Source of the DNA: UMGS1387 sp045539625
GTDB lineage: Bacteria > Bacillota > Clostridia > Oscillospirales > CAG-382
Reading direction: 5' to 3'
Length of the DNA: 64,000 nt
Assembly: GCA_045539625.1 (NCBI GenBank)
Contig: JAZQFS010000016.1
Span: 6,671 to 70,670, forward strand
The position numbers were made by a program, and so were the translations under genes. Position 1 is the stretch's first letter. Each line of letters opens with the position of its first letter. The notes beneath the pieces are model-generated. The model saw only the letters and a program-made list of their open reading frames with translations. It did not search any database and was not told the origin of the DNA. Of this stretch, positions 17,483 through 27,366 are shown one piece after another.

Positions 17483-18304
17483 CTACACTTTTTTGTAAAC
17501 CAGAATCCGAAAGAAAGCCGAAACATCAAGCTCCTTCAGTTCCTTCAGCTTTTGCACGCCTTCCTTTGGAGTTTTCCAGGTGTAGGGCGTCATATGAAAC
17601 AGCGCCTGTATGTGCTCGGCGTTGTCAAGGGTAAAGCTTGACGACACGCAGTGTGTGCCTGTCAGCTCAAAGCCGTCGTATTCTTCTGTTTTGACGGGGT
17701 TTTTGTAGGGTACATCATATAACACCTGCTTAAGCTCCCACAGATGGTCTGCGTCCGGTACTACGTAAAGAAAATATCCGCCCGTCTTTAACACACGTGA
17801 AAATTCCTCGGCGGCAAGGGGCGAAAAGCAGTTGACAATTATGTCACAGCTGTTGTCGGACAGCGGCAGGTGATACACCGATGCCACCGCAAATTCTCCA
17901 CCGTCACATACCTTTGCAGTATGCTTTACGGCATCTTTTGACAGGTCAATTCCCACAACCGCGCCGTTTTTGCTTTTTGCAACAAGGCTGTAGGCACTTG
18001 TGTAATAGCCCTCACCGCAGCCTGCATCAAGAATTACCCCTTTATCGGGGCAATACTGCTGTAAAAGTGAGCACATTTTGTCACGGAGCGGCTTGTAATA
18101 TCCGCCTTCAAGAAAGCCTGTGCGTGCTCTTATCATATCCCTGCCGTCCCCTGAGCCTTTTTTTGTATGCTTTGACGGAGAAGTTAGATTGACATAGCCT
18201 TCCTTGGCAATGTCGAAAAGGTGACCGTTCCCGCATTTGTAAGCACCGTCCTGCTTTGAAAGGTTGGCACGGCACACGGGACAGGTAAAAATATTATCCA
18301 ACAT
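17483..18304 (-). CDS. RlmA-like 23S rRNA (guanine-N1) methyltransferase
   Basis: This 273-residue SAM-dependent enzyme probably methylates a guanine in 23S rRNA helix 35 (G745 or G748 in family members). The N-terminal zinc finger uses Cys8, Cys11, Cys24 and His28 (FTCPVC and KCGNGH). The Rossmann SAM motif is LDAGCGEGYY near residue 92, followed by an acidic GIDLSKDA strand. Members of this family can confer tylosin or mycinamicin resistance in producers, but here a housekeeping role is more likely. It is a single-gene unit with its own terminator. Confidence 0.87.
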   Translation of the reverse strand: MLDNIFTCPVCRANLSKQDGAYKCGNGHLFDIAKEGYVNLTSPSKHTKKGSGDGRDMIRARTGFLEGGYYKPLRDKMCSLLQQYCPDKGVILDAGCGEGYYTSAYSLVAKSKNGAVVGIDLSKDAVKHTAKVCDGGEFAVASVYHLPLSDNSCDIIVNCFSPLAAEEFSRVLKTGGYFLYVVPDADHLWELKQVLYDVPYKNPVKTEEYDGFELTGTHCVSSSFTLDNAEHIQALFHMTPYTWKTPKEGVQKLKELKELDVSAFFRILVYKKV

Positions 18305-18509
18305 TTTTCATTCCTTTGGGTAAAGTTTATTATATTATAATACAAAAGATATAAAAAGGCAAGAGAAAAAGATGAAGGCTGATAAAAAAACAAAGGTGAA
18401 AGATGCCAAGGCAAAAAAGTTAAAATTTGTCCTGTTGTTATCGGTTTTTGGCTGGAACAAGCGGGGCTTATGTGGTATATTGTATACGTAAAGTATGGGA
18501 GGTTTTACT

Positions 18510-20387
18510 ATGGACTTTAGAAAAATGGCTGAAAAGCTTGTTTCCCAAATGACTCTCGGTGAAAAGATGGCACAGATGAAGTTTGAAGCGCCTGCAATTG
18601 AAAGACTGGGCGTTCCTGCCTATAATTGGTGGAACGAAGGCTTACACGGCGTTGCACGTCAGGGTACGGCGACGGTGTACCCTCAGGCAATTGCCATGGC
18701 GGCAAGCTTTAACGATGAGTTACTTCAGACGGTGGGCGACCAGATAAGCACCTAGGCGAGAGCCGTTTACAATCAATATAAGCAAAACGGCAAAACGCAG
18801 CGGTATGAGGGCATTACAATCTGGTCTCCCAATATAAATATTTTCCGAGATCCCCGCTGGGGCAGAGGACACGAAACCTACGGCGAAGATCCCTATCTTA
18901 CGGCACGTATGGGAACAGCCTTTGTAAAAGGTCTTCAGGACGACGGAAAATACCGCAAGGCTGACGCTACGCTTAAGCATTATGCCGTTCACAGCGGTCC
19001 TGAGGCGTACAGACACGGCTTTAATGCCATCGTCAGTGAAAAGGATTTGAGAGAAACCTACCTTTGGGCATTTAAATACTGTATAGAAAACGCTCACCCT
19101 TCGGCGGTTATGGGTGCATACAACAGAACAAACGGCGAGCCTTGCTGTGCAAGTAAAACTCTCCTGCAGGATATACTCCGTGATGAATGGGGCTTTGACG
19201 GCTATGTTGTAAGTGACTGCGGTGCAATACGTGATATCCACGAAAACCACAAGCTTTGCGAAAATGCGGCTCAAAGTGCGGCACTTGCGGTAAATAACGG
19301 CTGTGAGCTTAACTGCGGACAGGCGTACTCATACCTTATGGCGGCATACGAGCAAGGACTTGTAACGGAAGAAACAATCACCGAGGCGGTTACAAAGCTG
19401 TTTACGGCACGCTTCAGGCTTGGAATGTTTGCCGACGACTGCGAATTTGACAATATTTCCTATGACGTGGTTGAATGTAAGGCACATAAGGAAACAAACC
19501 GCAAGATGGCACAGGAAAGTATTGTGCTTCTCAAAAACAACGGCATACTTCCCTTAAAGGAAAATGCACGTGTTGCGGTAATCGGTCCCAATGCCGACTC
19601 ACAGACAATGCTTCTGGGAAATTACAGCGGTCTGCCCTCAGACTATTACACACTTCTCAGAGGAATACAGCAGTACAGCGAAAACGTGAAATATTCCCTC
19701 GGCTGTCATATTTACAATGAAAAAATGCACATAGATAAGCTTCGTTCAAGTCTGAGAGAGGCCGAAATGGTTGCCAAAAATTGCGATGTTGTGATTATGT
19801 GTATGGGAATCGATCCCACTTTTGAGGGGGAAGAAGGAGACAGCTTTAATCAGTCTGCCGCAGGTGACAAGCTTGACCTTGAGCTTCCGCTGTCACAGAA
19901 AATTCTGTATGACACCATCATAAAGCTGGGCAAGCCCGTAGTTTTTGTCAACGTCAGCGGAAGTGCCATAAATCTTAAGGCACAGAAACAGCAGTGCGAT
20001 GCGGTAATTCAGTGCTTTTATCCCGGTGCCATGGGAGGACTTGCACTCGGTGACATCATTTTCGGCAAGGTAAGCCCGTCGGGACGTCTTCCCGTAACCT
20101 TCTATGAGTCGGTGGACGACCTGCCCGACTTTAAAGACTATTCCATGGAAAACAGAACCTACAAGTTCTACAAGGGAACGCCCGTCTTTGAGTTCGGCGA
20201 AGGACTTACATATTCCGACATTTGCGAAGAATGGCTTGACGAGAGCACCGTAAAAGTAACAAACAACGGCTCTTTTGACACAGCCTACACGGTGCTGAGG
20301 TTTGAGTACATACCTCACAAGAGCCTTTGCGGTTTTAAGAAGATTTTCCTGAAGAGCGGCGAAAGCATTACCGTAAAATTTGAATGA
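18510..20387 (+). pseudogene. Glycoside hydrolase family 3 gene interrupted by an in-frame amber codon
   Basis: The frame encodes a beta-xylosidase/beta-glucosidase-like GH3 of about 625 residues, broken by TAG at 18753-18755 (codon 82). Before it are MTLGEKMAQM and YNWWNEGLHGVAR. After it, in the same frame, come RDPRWGRGHETYGEDPYL, the nucleophile region GYVVSDCGAI, the second domain and SPSGRLPVTFYE. In relatives the position is commonly GAG (Glu) in ISTEAR, so a single G-to-T change would explain it. GGGAGG precedes the ATG at 18510. No signal peptide is seen. The rest of the frame is intact, so the lesion is recent, suppressed or a sequence error. Confidence 0.85.
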
Positions 20388-20419
20388 TGAATAATCTCCC
20401 CGCTTGTTCGGAGAGATTC

Positions 20420-20632
20420 AGCTTGTCGCAAAACCATTGTGAAAGTTTAGGTCAAGCCTTTTCAAAGGCTTGCAGTTTCCAAAGACAGCGTCTTTGGTCG
20501 CCGTCCGCAGACGGCGAAACTCCTTATGCTTCATAAAGCGCAGGAAAGGTGAATTTACCGTCCTTCAAAAGACGGTAAAGAGGAAAACCCTCGCCGGGGG
20601 TTTTCCTAAAACGTGAGATAAAACATACTTTT
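20420..20632 (-). repeat. Structured intergenic repeat, left arm of an inverted pair (copy A)
   Basis: Read on the minus strand this is the same modular hairpin array found at 22155-22366, nearly identical over about 210 bp, so the two form long inverted repeats around the FAD oxidoreductase gene. Module order on the minus strand is a GGAAAACCCC hairpin, an ACCGTC hairpin, CTTTATGAAGCATAAGGAG, a CGCCGTC/GACGGCG hairpin, a CCAAAGAC/GTCTTTGG hairpin and an AAGCC/GGCTT hairpin. The 20388-20776 gap holds no gene. Confidence 0.85.
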
Positions 20633-20641
20633 TGGCAGGCT

Positions 20642-20674
20642 CAATCTCCCCGCCTGTTCGGGGAGATTTTCTTT
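20642..20674 (+). terminator. Intrinsic terminator-like hairpin
   Basis: AATCTCCCC pairs with GGGGAGATT and is followed by TTCTTTGATTTTT. A near copy with one arm altered lies at 20392-20418, just after the GH3 stop. Confidence 0.75.
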
Positions 20675-20685
20675 GATTTTTGTAC

Positions 20686-20714
20686 TTGAAAAATACCGTG
20701 CAATATGTTATAAT
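20686..20714 (+). promoter_or_regulatory. Sigma-70 promoter of the FAD oxidoreductase gene
   Basis: TTGAAA (20686-20691), a 17-bp spacer and TATAAT (20709-20714) lie 62 bp before the ATG. Confidence 0.8.
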
Positions 20715-20776
20715 TAATCATAATCATTTTCAAACCGCATTATGGCGTAAAGTACCAAGCGACAGGAGAAATAAGA

Positions 20777-22141
20777 ATGAGATATGATTGCATAATAATC
20801 GGTGCAGGTCCCGGCGGAATTTTTTCTGCCTTTGAGCTTGTAAACACAAAGCCCGAGCTTAAAGTGGCGGTGTTTGAGGCAGGTCATGCATTGGAAAAAA
20901 GAAAGTGCCCCATCGACGGTGACAAGGTAAAGAGCTGTATCAGCTGTAAGAGCTGCTCCATTATGAGCGGCTTTGGCGGTGCAGGTGCTTTTTCCGACGG
21001 TAAGTACAATATTACCAACGATTTCGGCGGCACGCTGTATGAGTTCATAGGTAAAAACAGAGCCCTTGAGCTTATGCATTATGTTGACGACATAAATATG
21101 CGCTTTGGCGGAGAGGGCACAAAGCTGTATTCGACGTCAGGCTCAAAGTTCAAAAAACTGTGTATACAGAATGACCTGCATTTGCTTGACGCATCTGTTC
21201 GTCATCTGGGCACAGATATAAACTATGTTGTTCTTGAAAACCTCTATGCTTTTCTTAAGGACAAGGTTGACTTTTACTTTGACTGCCCCGTTGAAACAAT
21301 AGACATTGTGGACGGCGGCTATGAGGTAAAGTGCAAGGACGGCTCTTACAGCTGTGAAAAGTGCATTATTTCCGTGGGCAGAAGCGGAAGCAAGTGGATG
21401 GAAAGTGTGTGTAACCATCTTGACATTCCCACCAAGAGCAACAGAGTGGACATCGGCGTGAGAGTAGAGCTTCCCGCCGAGGTTTTCTCCCATCTTACCG
21501 ACGAGCTTTACGAAAGTAAAATTGTGTACCGTACCAAAAAGTACGGCGACAAGGTGAGAACCTTCTGTATGAATCCCAAGGGAAGCGTTGTTAACGAAAA
21601 TACAGGCGGTATTATCACCGTTAACGGACATAGCTACGAGGATCCCAAAAAGCAGACGGAAAACACTAACTTTGCCCTGCTTGTGGCAAAGCATTTTTCC
21701 GAGCCCTTCAAGGACTCCAACGGATATGGCGAAAGCATAGCAAAGCTCAGCAATATGCTGGGCGGAGGCGTTATTGTACAGCGTTTCGGCGACCTTATAA
21801 ACGGTCAGCGTTCAAATGCGGTGAGAATACGCGAGTCCTTTGTTAATCCCACACTTCAGGCAACGCCCGGTGACCTTAGCCTTGTGCTTCCCAAGCGTAT
21901 TCTTGACGGCATTATCGAGATGATATACGCCCTTGACAAAATCGCCCCCGGTACGGCAAACGACGACACTCTTCTTTACGGTGTTGAGGTTAAGTTCTAC
22001 AATATGGAGGTTGAGGTGGACGAGCATCTCCAGTCAAAGTATGACGGTCTTTACATCATCGGCGACGGAAGCGGAATTACCCACTCTCTTTCCCATGCTT
22101 CGGCAAGCGGTGTTCACGTTGCAAGAAATATTCTGGGTTAA
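20777..22141 (+). CDS. FAD-dependent oxidoreductase (COG2509-like dehydrogenase)
   Basis: This 454-residue flavoprotein has an N-terminal dinucleotide-binding IIIGAGPGGIFSA (Gly9, Gly11, Gly14). A cysteine-rich stretch follows (CPIDGDKVKSCISCKSCSIM) and then GFGGAGAFSDGKYNI, a combination typical of COG2509 uncharacterised FAD dehydrogenases. The second FAD contact GLYIIGDGSGITHSL is near the C-terminus. The four closely spaced Cys residues could be redox-active or bind an iron-sulfur cluster; this is inference. GACAGGAG precedes the ATG. It is a single-gene unit between inverted repeats. The substrate is unknown. Confidence 0.85.
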   Translation: MRYDCIIIGAGPGGIFSAFELVNTKPELKVAVFEAGHALEKRKCPIDGDKVKSCISCKSCSIMSGFGGAGAFSDGKYNITNDFGGTLYEFIGKNRALELMHYVDDINMRFGGEGTKLYSTSGSKFKKLCIQNDLHLLDASVRHLGTDINYVVLENLYAFLKDKVDFYFDCPVETIDIVDGGYEVKCKDGSYSCEKCIISVGRSGSKWMESVCNHLDIPTKSNRVDIGVRVELPAEVFSHLTDELYESKIVYRTKKYGDKVRTFCMNPKGSVVNENTGGIITVNGHSYEDPKKQTENTNFALLVAKHFSEPFKDSNGYGESIAKLSNMLGGGVIVQRFGDLINGQRSNAVRIRESFVNPTLQATPGDLSLVLPKRILDGIIEMIYALDKIAPGTANDDTLLYGVEVKFYNMEVEVDEHLQSKYDGLYIIGDGSGITHSLSHASASGVHVARNILG

Positions 22142-22154
22142 TAATTTTTCTCTG

Positions 22155-22366
22155 AAAAAGTATGTTTCATCTCACGTTTTAGGAAAACCCCCGGCGAGGG
22201 TTTTCCTCTTTTTCGTCCTTTTAGGACGAAAAATTCACCTTTTCTGCGCTTTATGAAGCATAAGGAGTTTCGCCGTCTGCGGACGGCGACCAAAGACGCT
22301 GTCTTTGGAAACTGCAAGCCTTTGAAAAGGCTTGACCTAAACTTTCACAATGGTTTTGCGACAAGC
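22155..22366 (+). repeat. Structured intergenic repeat, right arm of an inverted pair (copy B)
   Basis: This is a modular hairpin array matching 20420-20632 in reverse complement. The core CTTTATG (22249-22255) is followed by AAGGAGTTT, hairpin CGCCGTC-TGCG-GACGGCG (22271-22288), ACC, hairpin CCAAAGAC/GTCTTTGG (22290-22308) and an AAGCCTTT/AAAGGCTT hairpin. No coding potential is credible, although spurious open frames cross it. Confidence 0.85.
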
Positions 22367-22532
22367 TTTACCGTCCTTTTAAGGACGGTAAATTCACCTT
22401 TCCTGCGCTTTATGAAGCACAAGGAATTTCGACCTCTCGGAGGTCGACCAAAGGCTTCTCGCCTTTGGAAACTCGGTCGCTTTCTTATAAGAAAGCGACC
22501 CAAAGAATTTTATAACAGGTTTTGCGACAATC
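22367..22532 (+). repeat. Structured intergenic repeat, second tandem copy (copy C)
   Basis: This has the same linkers as copy B but different stems: CTTTATG (22408-22414), AAGGAATTT, hairpin CGACCTC/GAGGTCG (22430-22446), hairpin CCAAAGGC/GCCTTTGG (22448-22468) and hairpin GGTCGCTTTC/GAAAGCGACC. The stems vary while pairing is kept. Confidence 0.8.
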
Positions 22533-22534
22533 TC

Positions 22535-22562
22535 AGAGCTGCTGCGGCAGCTCTTTTTTTCT
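22535..22562 (+). terminator. Intrinsic terminator
   Basis: AGAGCTGC pairs with GCAGCTCT and is followed by seven T. It ends the FAD oxidoreductase transcript after the repeats. Confidence 0.85.
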
Positions 22563-22620
22563 TGCTTTTTTGGAAGCCTGCGACAGTAAGTTGCTGTTAA
22601 TAAAGGACTTTAACAAAAAC

Positions 22621-22653
22621 AAAAAAACAGAAGAGCCGCCGAAGCAGCTCTTC
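22621..22653 (-). terminator. Intrinsic terminator of the SLH/GH99-like gene
   Basis: On the minus strand GAAGAGCTGC-TTCG-GCGGCTCTTC is followed by TGTTTTTTTG, about 20 bp after the stop codon. Confidence 0.85.
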
Positions 22654-22674
22654 AAAAGAGATGTTTTATTGTGC

Positions 22675-25600
22675 TTAGTCTTTGATTTCCTTAACAACAA
22701 TGTTGTCAAGCTCGAAGGTGTCTGATACATCTTCTCCCGTAGGTGTGATGTAGCAGGAGAATTTAACGCCGTTGTTGCTTGTCATGGGACCGGGAACATA
22801 AATTGTGTTGAAGTGTGTCCATGAACCGTCGGCTTCAAGCCAGATGCTGCCTGCGTGGTGATTCGTGCCGTCTGATGCAGGATACTGAATGTTAACGGCA
22901 AGATTCATTCTTACCTTGTTGCCCTTGGAGTCGCATACGCCTCTTGCATCAAAGGAAATTTCGTATTTCTTGCCTGATTCAAAGGGATAATCATGTATCG
23001 CATAAGTCCAAGCCTTCTTGTCGGGACCTGTGAAGCGGTATACATGGTTGCCGGGCTTCTGAGCATCCTCTTCGATGGTAACCTTGGCTGTGCCGGAGTA
23101 GAAGGTCTGGATACCGGGAAGCTCTGCTGTGCCGTTCTGAATACCTGATGTATTATAAAGCTCGGGATCATATTCGGGATCTTCGATAAGTCTGATGTAG
23201 TCTATATCGATTGAGCCAATCTTGTTAAAGGGGTCAAATCTGAAGCCTGTAATAAGACCGTTCCAGTTAGGAAGGGGCTTTACATCAAAGGTATATACTT
23301 CCCACTCACCCTTGGAGTCGGTGGACTTGAGAGTCTGTCTTACAGTCTTTGTTTCGTTCCATGAGCTGTCAAGGCTTGTGATGTAGTAGAAGGTCATTTG
23401 GTCGGGCTTTTCAGCTTCGTACTTGTAACGAACTCTCACTTCAATTTCCTTGTACTGTCTTGCAGGGAATTTAATCTTGGAACCGGCGGACATATTGGGG
23501 TCGGTGTTTGTGCCGTTTAAGTTTTCACAGTTGAGGTACTCGCCGTTGGCTGTGAAGTTCATGTTGCCTGACTTCCAGCCGTCGCTGTCAAAGCCGCTGA
23601 AGTCCCACTGACCGGGCTGTGTGAAGGAGCCGCTTGTAATAAGCTCAAGCTCGGGAGTCTCGATGTATACGTTTGTGCCCTCTTCCTTGTAGGTGTAGCC
23701 GAGAGCTTCGCTGAGAGCCTTGAAGTCAATCATGGGAATACCGTCTACGGAGTAAACTGTATAGCCAAGCTTCTTTTCTACGCCGTCAACGGTATACTTG
23801 TCTGAGCCGTCCTTAAAGGTAACAACATGGTTGTTGGCGGTGAGCTTGATTGTTCTTGTTTCGTGATCCCATTCAAAGAAGGAATAGAGAAGGTGGTCGA
23901 TGGCTGTTTCGGGGTCGAAGGGATATACAAGAACGCCGTTGTTTCTTTCGGGAAGAATGATGCTGTCGGCTTCAATGGTGTTAACAAAGAGCTTGTTGTC
24001 AACAGCATACTTTGCATCAATTTCATTTTCCTTAATCTTAAGCAGTTCAATTGCACCCAGCTTAAAGGCAGCGCCGTTGCCGTTGCAGGGGTCAATTCTC
24101 AAAGCCTTGAGAGTGCCTCTCCAAAGACCGCTTCTTAAATGGAAGTCACAAAGCATGGGCTGAAGTCCGCCTGCTGTTGAGGTGTACTTAACCTGCATTG
24201 ACTTGTTTTCACTGTAGTCGGGCTCTGCTTCTGTGCCGTAGAACACCTGAAGATGCTTGCCGCCAGGGATTTCGAGGTTTACTCTGATTGCCGCAATTTC
24301 CTTGAGATTCAAGCCGTCAATGCCCTTAACATTGAAGTTAAAGTCCTCCTTGTTGCTGACACCGCTCATAACGCCGTTTTCAAACTTAACGTTGTCAACG
24401 CCGTTTATATCAACGATTGTCTCGGCAGTAGGAACGATGGTCTTAACAACCTCGTATTCATATTCCTTGGTATTTACGTTGGTGGGATTTTCGTAGTAGC
24501 CCTGGAATCTTAAAAGTCTTGCGTACTGAGGATAGAAATGGTTGATACGTTCAAGCTGAGCTTCATTGGGAACAACATGAGGAAGTTCTTTAGGAAGGTT
24601 TGTATACTTGTCTCTGAGAACGTCAAGATAGCTGAAGCCGTTAAGACCTTCGCAAGGCATAATATATGTACCTTCGCCGTATTCGTTCCATGTAGATACC
24701 CAAACCATCTTTTCTTCCCATGTGCCCTTTTCTGCGTACTTGGGAATGTATGTGCTCTTAACCCATTCATGGCTCTTTGCCCAATCTTCGGGAGTCATGA
24801 GAGGCTGCTTCATGTTTCTCCATGCAAAGTCGCTGTAGCCTACGCTGATTGTAGGAATAACGTGTGCAGTCTTTGCTTCATTTGCAAGGTTTACGTTCTT
24901 GTCAACGTTAACCTGGTACTGATAGCCCGGTGCATTCCAGTGATATGCTGCGTATGCATCAAGACCTGCCTTTTCAATGGTGTTGATGGATGCATTTGAA
25001 ACGTAAAGCATACCGTCAAAGCCGTAGCTGCGTGCTACCTCTTCAAGGTATTCAAATTCAGCCTTAGCCTTTTCAAAGTTGCCGAAATACTTATCGCTGC
25101 AAATTGAATCAAGTGCATATACGTGTAAAAGAAGCTTATTGTCAATTACAGCGTAGTTTTCATCAAGGAAGTAGTTTTCAAACCAGTAAGGAATTACGTG
25201 GGTTCTGAACTGTTCTGCATTAAACTTTGTACCGCTTCCTGCTTCCCAGATAAGGCAGTACTTCATGTAATCCTGATACTTGGAATGCTGGAGACCTTCG
25301 TTAAGCTGGAAGGACAGGTGGGTTGTCTTGACAGGACCCTTTGCAGGACTTGCGTACCAGCAAACCGCCTGAATGTCAATACCGCCTTCAACCATGTACT
25401 TAACTTCCCAGTCAGCACTTTCTCTGCTTCCTTCGTCGTAGTAGCCGAGAACAGGCTTGTTTTCGTCGTAAGGAGTAATGCAAGCCCAGCCGTAGTGTGT
25501 GCCGTCATTGTACCAGAGGTTACAGATGTTCATTGCAACGATGTAATCGTCAAAGCTTGCCTTTGCAACAGGTGCGGGAACATAGTCATAATGGTCAATG

Positions 25601-27303
25601 TTGCCGTAAACCTTGATGTTGTCAACCTTTGCGTTGCCGCCGTTTGAGTAAATTACGATGCTGTCAACAGGCTCTGTTGCACCAAGTGCTACAGTTGCAA
25701 GCTCACGGCCGTTGATAACGATTTCAGCCTTGCCTGCCGAAGGGTTTGCTTCAACACGAAGTCTGTACCACATATTCTTGGTAAGCTTTTCGTAAACAAC
25801 TTCGCCGTTGGCATAAAGCTTGCCGTCCTTGCTTACAAAGTCAACAGCAGCAGTAGAGCCGCTGAGTACCTTAAAGCCTGCGTTTTCGCCTTCGGGGAAG
25901 ATTGCAAGCATTTCGGCGATGTACTTTGTTTCGATGGGAGCGAAGGTCTTTGCTACGGAGGACTTACCCTTGAGAAGGATTTCTCTGTCATTATTAACCG
26001 ATGCTTCGCCTTCTGTCTTCCAGCCGTATACCTCTTCAAGACCGTAAATGTCGAAGTTTTCATATACGCCGTAGTTTGCGGTAAAGTTCATCTTACCGGG
26101 TGTCATAACACCGTCGCCTGTTTCATCAATGATGAGTCTGTAGCTTGCGATGTTGTCGGAAAGCATATCGTATTCGCCGCAGTATGCGTTGTTGATGTAT
26201 GTCTTAACCTTGCCTGCGGGAATGTCCATAATAAGACGGAAGTTGTCATATTCGTTAACGGATGCTGTTGCAAGAGGGGTAAATTTGCCGTCCTTGCCGA
26301 GAACATTCCACTTGCCGTCAATAATTGTGAATGAAAACGCATCCTTTACGTCAATGTCGCAGAACTTAACCCAAGCACCCTTGTCAACCATCTGCTTAAC
26401 CTGGAATTCAGCAACAACGATGTCCTTGTCAATCTTGTTGAACTCACGGAAAAGTGATGAGGGCTGAGTTTTGCTGATGTTAACCACAGAGCCTGCACCC
26501 TCTTCAATGTCTGTTCTGGGTGTGCCGCCTCTGTTGTCAATAACCCAACCTGCTTCGATGTTTTCACGAATACTCATTGCGTGGTTGGTGAGGCCGTTGT
26601 TCATATTGCCGTCAAAGTAAAGGAAAACATAAGAGTCACGGAAGTTGTATTCCTTGAGAGTGCCCTTTACTCTGTTTTCGGGAAGTGCAACACGGTTGAT
26701 AATTGCCGCACTTTCGCTTCTCTTGATATCGGAATCGGGGTTGAATGTACCGAAGTCATCGCTTCCGAATACGATACCTGCGTTGTAAAGCATAAGAATT
26801 TTCTTTGCATAGTCGTTGCCCTCGATAACGTCGGGAATATGTACAACGTTATTGATTGCCTTGTACTCACTTGCGGGTACTGCATCTGCAAAGAGGGTTG
26901 CCATTTCGGCACGAGTGATGTTACGTGTCATGCTGTCGAATTGGTCTTCCTTCATAATACCGTTGGAAACAGCATATTTTACGTACATATCGTACCAGTT
27001 GCCGCCCTGAACTGCAGGAATTTCCTTGCCGTTGTAGCTTGCGTTTACACGGGCAGCCATTGTGATACCCTGAGCAACTGTTACATTGCCGTCGGGGCTG
27101 AATACGGTGTCGTCCGTACCGTTCATAAAGCCAAGTTCGTATGCGGAAGCAACTTCCTTTGCATACCATGCACCTGATTTTACGTCGGTGAACTGACCGT
27201 CTTTGTAGGTGTTGGTTTTAGTGAAGGCTGCATTTGCGGCAACTGTAAGAGCTGCGGCAGTGGCAACGGTCACCAAAGCCTTAAACGGTTTTCTGAAGTT
27301 CAT
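22675..27303 (-). CDS. Secreted SLH-domain protein with GH99/WbsX-like catalytic domain and carbohydrate-binding modules
   Basis: This 1542-residue exported protein has a signal peptide (about 1-28, ending NAAF), then three SLH repeats (about 35-215; FTDVKSGAWYAKEV, NITRAEMATLFADA, FNPDSDIKRSESAAIINR) that would bind secondary wall polymer. LamG/concanavalin-like beta regions follow (about 220-570). Then comes a GH99-like/WbsX domain (about 590-940) with VLGYYDEGSR and the signature WVSTWNEYGEGTYIMP. The C-terminus has a copper-amine-oxidase-N-like stalk domain (about 1150-1260) and two CBM4/9-like jelly-roll modules (about 1262-1540). GGAGAGG precedes the ATG. It is likely a wall-attached glycan-degrading enzyme; alpha-mannan as substrate is a guess from GH99 relatives. 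Confidence 0.85.
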   Translation of the reverse strand: MNFRKPFKALVTVATAAALTVAANAAFTKTNTYKDGQFTDVKSGAWYAKEVASAYELGFMNGTDDTVFSPDGNVTVAQGITMAARVNASYNGKEIPAVQGGNWYDMYVKYAVSNGIMKEDQFDSMTRNITRAEMATLFADAVPASEYKAINNVVHIPDVIEGNDYAKKILMLYNAGIVFGSDDFGTFNPDSDIKRSESAAIINRVALPENRVKGTLKEYNFRDSYVFLYFDGNMNNGLTNHAMSIRENIEAGWVIDNRGGTPRTDIEEGAGSVVNISKTQPSSLFREFNKIDKDIVVAEFQVKQMVDKGAWVKFCDIDVKDAFSFTIIDGKWNVLGKDGKFTPLATASVNEYDNFRLIMDIPAGKVKTYINNAYCGEYDMLSDNIASYRLIIDETGDGVMTPGKMNFTANYGVYENFDIYGLEEVYGWKTEGEASVNNDREILLKGKSSVAKTFAPIETKYIAEMLAIFPEGENAGFKVLSGSTAAVDFVSKDGKLYANGEVVYEKLTKNMWYRLRVEANPSAGKAEIVINGRELATVALGATEPVDSIVIYSNGGNAKVDNIKVYGNIDHYDYVPAPVAKASFDDYIVAMNICNLWYNDGTHYGWACITPYDENKPVLGYYDEGSRESADWEVKYMVEGGIDIQAVCWYASPAKGPVKTTHLSFQLNEGLQHSKYQDYMKYCLIWEAGSGTKFNAEQFRTHVIPYWFENYFLDENYAVIDNKLLLHVYALDSICSDKYFGNFEKAKAEFEYLEEVARSYGFDGMLYVSNASINTIEKAGLDAYAAYHWNAPGYQYQVNVDKNVNLANEAKTAHVIPTISVGYSDFAWRNMKQPLMTPEDWAKSHEWVKSTYIPKYAEKGTWEEKMVWVSTWNEYGEGTYIMPCEGLNGFSYLDVLRDKYTNLPKELPHVVPNEAQLERINHFYPQYARLLRFQGYYENPTNVNTKEYEYEVVKTIVPTAETIVDINGVDNVKFENGVMSGVSNKEDFNFNVKGIDGLNLKEIAAIRVNLEIPGGKHLQVFYGTEAEPDYSENKSMQVKYTSTAGGLQPMLCDFHLRSGLWRGTLKALRIDPCNGNGAAFKLGAIELLKIKENEIDAKYAVDNKLFVNTIEADSIILPERNNGVLVYPFDPETAIDHLLYSFFEWDHETRTIKLTANNHVVTFKDGSDKYTVDGVEKKLGYTVYSVDGIPMIDFKALSEALGYTYKEEGTNVYIETPELELITSGSFTQPGQWDFSGFDSDGWKSGNMNFTANGEYLNCENLNGTNTDPNMSAGSKIKFPARQYKEIEVRVRYKYEAEKPDQMTFYYITSLDSSWNETKTVRQTLKSTDSKGEWEVYTFDVKPLPNWNGLITGFRFDPFNKIGSIDIDYIRLIEDPEYDPELYNTSGIQNGTAELPGIQTFYSGTAKVTIEEDAQKPGNHVYRFTGPDKKAWTYAIHDYPFESGKKYEISFDARGVCDSKGNKVRMNLAVNIQYPASDGTNHHAGSIWLEADGSWTHFNTIYVPGPMTSNNGVKFSCYITPTGEDVSDTFELDNIVVKEIKD

Positions 27304-27337
27304 TTTACCTCTCCTTTGTTATAAATTTTGACATACT

Positions 27338-27366
27338 ATTATACCAAGAAATGAGGCAGGAGTCAA
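27338..27366 (-). promoter_or_regulatory. Sigma-70 promoter of the SLH/GH99-like gene
   Basis: On the minus strand, TTGACT (27361-27366), a 17-bp spacer and TATAAT (27338-27343) lie 35 bp before the ATG. Confidence 0.82.

Noticed and set aside
22253..22600. Open frame of about 115 codons across the hairpin repeats
   Set aside because: It has no ribosome site, runs through several palindromes, and the same frame is not kept in the sister copy.
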